Positions 58,911 to 64,000 of a DNA stretch of 64,000 nt are shown piece after piece. Origin of the DNA: Pseudomonas taeanensis MS-3 (GTDB lineage Bacteria > Pseudomonadota > Gammaproteobacteria > Pseudomonadales > Pseudomonadaceae); contig NZ_AWSQ01000002.1 in the NCBI RefSeq assembly GCF_000498575.2, forward strand, positions 111,113-175,112, in the 5' to 3' direction. Numbering within the stretch: position 1 is the stretch's first letter; every line of letters begins with the position of its first letter. The notes beneath the pieces are model-generated. The model was not told the origin of the DNA and made no database searches. It saw only the letters and a list, made by a program, of their open reading frames with translations. A program made the position numbers and the translations under genes.

Positions 58911-59816
58911 ATGAGCGATCTGGCAACCAAAATCCACCACGAGGCCATTCCTGCCGTGCGTATCGACGGTAAGGCCTTCGCCGAGCAACTGCGTGAAGAA
59001 GTGGCAGTCGGAGCGGCTGGCTTTACTGCTGAAACGGGACGTCAACCGGGCCTGGCGGTGGTGCTGGTCGGCAGCGATCCGGCCAGTCAGGTGTATGTCC
59101 GGACCAAGATGCGTCAGGCCGCGGAGGTGGGCATCGCCTCCTTCCCGCACCTGCTGGACGTCGGCACCGGCGAGGCCGAGTTGTTGGCCCTGATCGACTC
59201 GCTCAACCGCGATGACAACGTCGATGGGATCCTGGTGCAGTTGCCGTTGCCGGCGGGTATCAGCGAGGCGGCAGTGCTCGAGGCGATCGACCCGGGCAAG
59301 GATGTCGATGGCTTCCACCCCTATAACGTCGGGCGCTTGAGTGGTGGTAAGCCGGTGATGGTGCCCTGCACCCCGCTGGGTTGCCTGCTGCTGTTGCAGG
59401 ACCGCCTCGGTGATCTGTCTGGTCTGAAGGCCGTCGTGGTCGGGCGCTCCAACATCGTCGGCAAGCCGATGGCGCAGTTGCTCCTGAATGCCAGTTGTAC
59501 GGTGACCACGGTGCACTCGCGCAGCCGCAACATGGCCGAGGAATGCCGTCAGGCCGACATCCTGGTAGTGGCTGTCGGTCGTCCGGGGCTGATCGGTGCC
59601 GAGCACATCAAGCCGGGCGCCACTGTGCTGGATGTCGGGATCAACCGGGTCGAGGATGCGCAGGGGCAGTCGCGCCTGGTCGGCGATGTCGACTACGCCG
59701 CCGCGCTGGATCTCGCCGGCGGGGTGACCCCGGTGCCCGGCGGTATCGGCCCGATGACGGTGGCCTGCCTGCTGCGCAATACCCTGACCGCAGCCAAGCA
59801 GCGCAGCAACAAGTAG
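58911..59816 (+). CDS. folD: Methylene-THF dehydrogenase / methenyl-THF cyclohydrolase
   Basis: 301 residues, AGGGG upstream. Conserved FolD stretches: [20 protein letters not shown] with the catalytic Lys, [59 protein letters not shown] and [15 protein letters not shown]. It oxidises 5,10-methylene-THF, the product of the upstream dehydrogenase, to 10-formyl-THF for PurU. It may be a second folD copy in the genome; that cannot be seen here. Confidence 0.97.
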   Translation: MSDLATKIHHEAIPAVRIDGKAFAEQLREEVAVGAAGFTAETGRQPGLAVVLVGSDPASQVYVRTKMRQAAEVGIASFPHLLDVGTGEAELLALIDSLNRDDNVDGILVQLPLPAGISEAAVLEAIDPGKDVDGFHPYNVGRLSGGKPVMVPCTPLGCLLLLQDRLGDLSGLKAVVVGRSNIVGKPMAQLLLNASCTVTTVHSRSRNMAEECRQADILVVAVGRPGLIGAEHIKPGATVLDVGINRVEDAQGQSRLVGDVDYAAALDLAGGVTPVPGGIGPMTVACLLRNTLTAAKQRSNK

Positions 59817-59855
59817 TTCCTCAACTTCGCTGACCGCGGCTCCACGATAGTGTTT

Positions 59856-59891
59856 CCGCTGCGTGTCATGGCTCGCCATGACACGCAGCGG
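59856..59891. other. Perfect 16-bp palindromic hairpin
   Basis: CCGCTGCGTGTCATGG, loop CTCG, and the exact complement, in the 164-bp gap between folD and the ETF-ubiquinone oxidoreductase gene. There is no T run on the plus side. It could terminate or attenuate folD transcription, or be an isolated extragenic palindrome. Confidence 0.7.
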
Positions 59892-59980
59892 CGGCCTGCC
59901 CCTGCGCCTCGCTCAGCCGAGCCTGAGTCAATCAATTAGCCGTACAGACCTCTCGTATCTACAACAATAAGGAATCCCCC

Positions 59981-61639
59981 GTGAGCCAGACTGCGCGTGA
60001 ATCAATGGAGTTCGATGTTGTCATTGTCGGCGCAGGCCCAGCGGGGCTGAGCGCTGCCTGCAAGCTGATGCAGCAGGCCGAGGCGGCAGGACAGGAATTG
60101 AGTGTGTGTGTGGTCGAGAAGGGCTCCGAGGTCGGTGCCCATATCCTCTCGGGTGCGATCCTGGAAACCCGTGCGCTGGATGAGCTGTTTCCCGATTGGG
60201 CCGAGCGCGGCGCGCCGCTGAACACCCCGGTGACGCAAGACCAGATCCTGCTGCTGCACAATCAACAGCGTGCCCTGAAGCTGCCCAACTGGATGGTGCC
60301 CAAGACCCTGCACAACGAGGGTAACTACATCATCAGCCTGGGCAACCTGTGCCGCTGGCTGGCCGAACAGGCCGAGGCCTTGGGCGTCGAGATATTTCCG
60401 GGTTTCGCGGCGAGTGAAGTGCTCTACCGCGAGGATGGTTCAGTCAAGGGCATCGCCACCGGCGACATGGGTGTCGGCCGCAACGGCGAGGCCAACGACA
60501 GCTACATGCCGGGCATGGAGTTGCATACCAAGTACACCCTGTTCGCCGAGGGTTGCCGCGGTCACCTGGGCAAGGAACTCTATCAGCGCTTTGCGCTGGA
60601 TCGGGACGCCGACTGCCAGCATTACGGCCTGGGTATCAAGGAACTGTGGGACATCGAGCCGAGCAAGCACAGCCCTGGTCTGGTGTTGCATGGCACAGGC
60701 TGGCCGCTCAGCGATGGCACCTCGGGCGGCTTCTTCCTTTATCACGGTGACAACAATCAGGTCGTCGCCGGTCTGATCGTCGACCTGAATTATTCAAACC
60801 CGCACCTCAGCCCGTTCGATGAGTTCCAGCGGCTCAAGCACCATCCGGCGCTGGCCCAGTACCTGGAAGGTGGCAAGCGCGTTGCCTACGGCGCGCGGGC
60901 CATCGCCAAGGGCGGTTTCAATGCCCTGCCGAAAATGACCTTCCCGGGCGGGCTGCTGATCGGCTGTAATGCCGGGACCCTGAACTTCGCCAAGATCAAG
61001 GGCACCCATACGGCGATGAAGTCGGGCCTGCTGGCGGCCGAGGCAGTGTTCGAGGCTCTGCGCCAAGGCGACAGCGGCGGCAATGAGTTGCTGGCCTACA
61101 GCGAACGCTTCAAGGCCAGTTGGTTGTATGAGGAGCTGCACAGCAGTCGCAATTTCGGTCCCGCGCTGCACAAGTTCGGCCAGGTACTCGGCGGCGCCTT
61201 CAACTTCATCGACCAGAACCTGTTCGGCGGCAAACTGCCGATTCGTCTGCGCGACAATGTGCCTGACCATGCCCAGATGAAGCAGGCGGCGCTGTGTCCG
61301 CGAATCGTCTATCCGAAACCGGATGGCGTGCTGAGTTTCGACAAACTGTCCTCGGTGTTCCTCTCCAACACCAACCATGTCGAAGACCAGCCCTGCCACC
61401 TGCAACTGCTGGACCCGGACGTGCCGATGCAGCACAACCTGCCGCGCTTCCACGAACCGGCCCAGCGATACTGCCCGGCGGGGGTGTATGAAGTGATCCA
61501 GGAGGAGGCCGGCAAGCGCTTGCAGATCAATGCGCAGAACTGCCTGCACTGCAAGACCTGCGACATCAAGGACCCGGCCCAGAACATTCGCTGGATAGCC
61601 CCGGAAGGCGGTGGTGGTCCCAGTTACCCGAACATGTAG
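59981..61639 (+). CDS. Electron-transfer flavoprotein-ubiquinone oxidoreductase
   Basis: 552 residues from a GTG at 59981 with AAGGAAT upstream; an ATG at 60005 is the alternative. FAD site MEFDVVIVGAGPAGLSAACK, ubiquinone-region stretch GGLLIGCNAGTLNFAKIKGT, and a C-terminal [4Fe-4S] domain with CPAGVYEV and QNCLHCKTCDIKDPAQNIRW giving four cysteines. Membrane-associated; passes electrons from ETF to ubiquinone. It completes the electron route from the N-demethylating dehydrogenase and could also serve the island ETF. Confidence 0.97.
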   Translation: MSQTARESMEFDVVIVGAGPAGLSAACKLMQQAEAAGQELSVCVVEKGSEVGAHILSGAILETRALDELFPDWAERGAPLNTPVTQDQILLLHNQQRALKLPNWMVPKTLHNEGNYIISLGNLCRWLAEQAEALGVEIFPGFAASEVLYREDGSVKGIATGDMGVGRNGEANDSYMPGMELHTKYTLFAEGCRGHLGKELYQRFALDRDADCQHYGLGIKELWDIEPSKHSPGLVLHGTGWPLSDGTSGGFFLYHGDNNQVVAGLIVDLNYSNPHLSPFDEFQRLKHHPALAQYLEGGKRVAYGARAIAKGGFNALPKMTFPGGLLIGCNAGTLNFAKIKGTHTAMKSGLLAAEAVFEALRQGDSGGNELLAYSERFKASWLYEELHSSRNFGPALHKFGQVLGGAFNFIDQNLFGGKLPIRLRDNVPDHAQMKQAALCPRIVYPKPDGVLSFDKLSSVFLSNTNHVEDQPCHLQLLDPDVPMQHNLPRFHEPAQRYCPAGVYEVIQEEAGKRLQINAQNCLHCKTCDIKDPAQNIRWIAPEGGGGPSYPNM

Positions 61640-61744
61640 ATATGCACGGGCTTACAGGCGAACCGCTGATGGGCGGTTTGCTGCAAGTCCGGCGTCGTAT
61701 CGGTTACAGATTGCGCGCACGCGCTGCGTAACCCGTCTCCGTGC

Positions 61745-61784
61745 TGCAATCTCATGCGCTGCAGGGCGCGCTGGGGAGATTGCA
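61745..61784. other. Hairpin upstream of a free-standing terminator
   Basis: TGCAATCTC pairs perfectly with GAGATTGCA around a GC-rich inner helix. It lies about 100 bp after the ETF-ubiquinone oxidoreductase stop and 24 bp before the terminator. It may be part of that mRNA 3' end or of a small RNA. Confidence 0.5.
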
Positions 61785-61807
61785 AACTGGCAGGCTTCTT
61801 TCTGCGG

Positions 61808-61841
61808 GCACGAACATGTCTCTATGTTCGTGCTTTTTTTT
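61808..61841 (+). terminator. Rho-independent terminator
   Basis: GCACGAACAT, loop GTCTCT, ATGTTCGTGC, then eight T. A perfect 10-bp stem about 170 bp downstream of the ETF-ubiquinone oxidoreductase gene. Confidence 0.93.
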
Positions 61842-61975
61842 GCCTGCTTGGCGCGTTGCGCCGGGGCAACTGCTCAGCCAGCATTGCGAGGCGCAGGGGT
61901 GGGGCGTCCAGGTGCGGGTAGCCAGCCTGTGTGGCGTCGGCCGAGTGTAGAGCCCTGCTCGGGGCCCTCAGCCTT

Positions 61976-62043
61976 GTAGCCCGGATGCAATCCGGGGAAG
62001 GGGTGTGCGACTGCCGATGCTTCCCGGATTGCATCCGGGCTAC
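61976..62043. repeat. REP-like palindrome, right copy
   Basis: GTAGCCCGGATGCAATCCGG and CCGGATTGCATCCGGGCTAC form nearly perfect inverted arms around about 20 bp. The same element occurs at 10038-10096. It sits between the terminator and the convergent sdaA stop. Confidence 0.85.
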
Positions 62044-62094
62044 GGTAGGACGACCATCGGTGACCGTGCTCTTTGGGTTCAGGCGGTGCGCCGA

Positions 62095-63477
<1,383 letters not shown>

Positions 63478-63567
63478 ATACCGCTCTCACGTGTTGAGTT
63501 TGCGAGCGTGCGACAGGCGTTCTAGGCCTGCCGCAACGCTCTTCAGGCATCTTTGCTCAGTGGATAC

Positions 63568-64000
63568 TCAGGCGTAGACCGGGTAATCCGCGCACAGGTC
63601 GGCGGCCAGGGTGGCGACTCGTGCCTCCACTTCCTCATCGCCCAGACGGTCGAGGATGTCGCAGATCCAGCCGGCCAACTCGATGCATTGGCCTTGCTTG
63701 AAGCCGCGGGTGGTGATCGCCGGGGTACCGATACGCAGGCCCGAGGTGACGAACGGCGACTGCGGGTCATTCGGTACGGAGTTCTTGTTCACCGTGATAC
63801 CGGCGCGGCCGAGGGCGGCGTCGGCGTCTTTGCCGGTCAGGCCCTGACGGATCAGGCTGACCAGGAACAGGTGGTTATCGGTACCGCCGGAGACAACGTC
63901 GAAGCCGCGATCGATGAACACCTTGGCCATGGCCTGGGCGTTCTTGATCACCTGCGCCTGGTACTCCTTGAAGCCTGGCTCCAGCGCTTCCTTGAAGCAC
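63568..64000 (-). CDS. glyA: Serine hydroxymethyltransferase, C-terminal part (runs off window)
   Basis: The minus-strand frame is open to base 64000, so only the C-terminal ~143 residues are seen. [59 protein letters not shown] and [15 protein letters not shown] are unmistakable for GlyA. It transfers a one-carbon unit from methylene-THF to glycine to form serine. It lies upstream of sdaA with a 90-bp gap and is probably co-transcribed. Likely one of two glyA copies, as is usual in Pseudomonas. Confidence 0.97.
   Translation of the reverse strand, partial: CFKEALEPGFKEYQAQVIKNAQAMAKVFIDRGFDVVSGGTDNHLFLVSLIRQGLTGKDADAALGRAGITVNKNSVPNDPQSPFVTSGLRIGTPAITTRGFKQGQCIELAGWICDILDRLGDEEVEARVATLAADLCADYPVYA

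Overview
The window reads as chromosome of a high-GC gammaproteobacterium, almost certainly a Pseudomonas. The evidence is dense coding, Pseudomonas-type REP palindromes, and a leucine dehydrogenase plus branched-chain 2-oxoacid dehydrogenase block that from memory resembles the PA3415-PA3421 neighbourhood of P. aeruginosa. All calls come from reading the sequence; no database search was run.

Layout. 1-11293: a DUF1302/DUF1329 pair (the first cut by the window edge), a MalT-type LuxR regulator, a SirB1-like protein on the minus strand, then ldh and the E1-alpha, E1-beta and E2 genes of a 2-oxoacid dehydrogenase. 11294-42362: a catabolic island of about 31 kb. 42363-50915: a DUF1326 gene, a TRAP transporter (P, Q, M subunits), a cobaltochelatase-like CobT/CobS pair and two small conserved genes. 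51316-64000: thiC, then a demethylation and one-carbon block (ETF-linked dimethylglycine/sarcosine dehydrogenase, etfB, etfA, purU, folD, ETF-ubiquinone oxidoreductase, sdaA, glyA).

The main discovery candidate is the island. It is flanked by a 180-bp direct repeat: the last 180 bp of the E2 gene (11114-11293) recur at 42363-42542 with one mismatch. This is what integration into the 3' end of E2 would leave. Inside are three KstD/fumarate-reductase-like FAD dehydrogenases, a divergent ETF pair, an SDR, an isochorismatase-like protein and an Asp/Glu-racemase-like protein that both appear to lack their usual cysteines, and a 13-gene run. That run carries an extradiol dioxygenase, an HsaA/HsaB-type two-component phenol hydroxylase, two alpha/beta hydrolases, the 2-oxopentenoate hydratase, acylating aldehyde dehydrogenase and aldolase trio, and a DUF1302/DUF1329/YCF48/MMPL export or uptake set. 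A divergent XylR/DmpR-type sigma-54 activator retains the phenol-binding and zinc residues known from MopR, and a well-formed -24/-12 promoter precedes the dioxygenase gene.

The working model, which is inference, is this: FAD dehydrogenases, with electrons going to the dedicated ETF, desaturate an alicyclic ring to a phenol. The phenol induces the sigma-54 promoter, is hydroxylated by the HsaA/HsaB-type pair, is cleaved by the extradiol dioxygenase, and ends as pyruvate and an acyl-CoA. The substrate cannot be read from the sequence. The right-hand block looks like an independent route that turns N-methylated glycine into serine and pyruvate while disposing of one-carbon units as formate.
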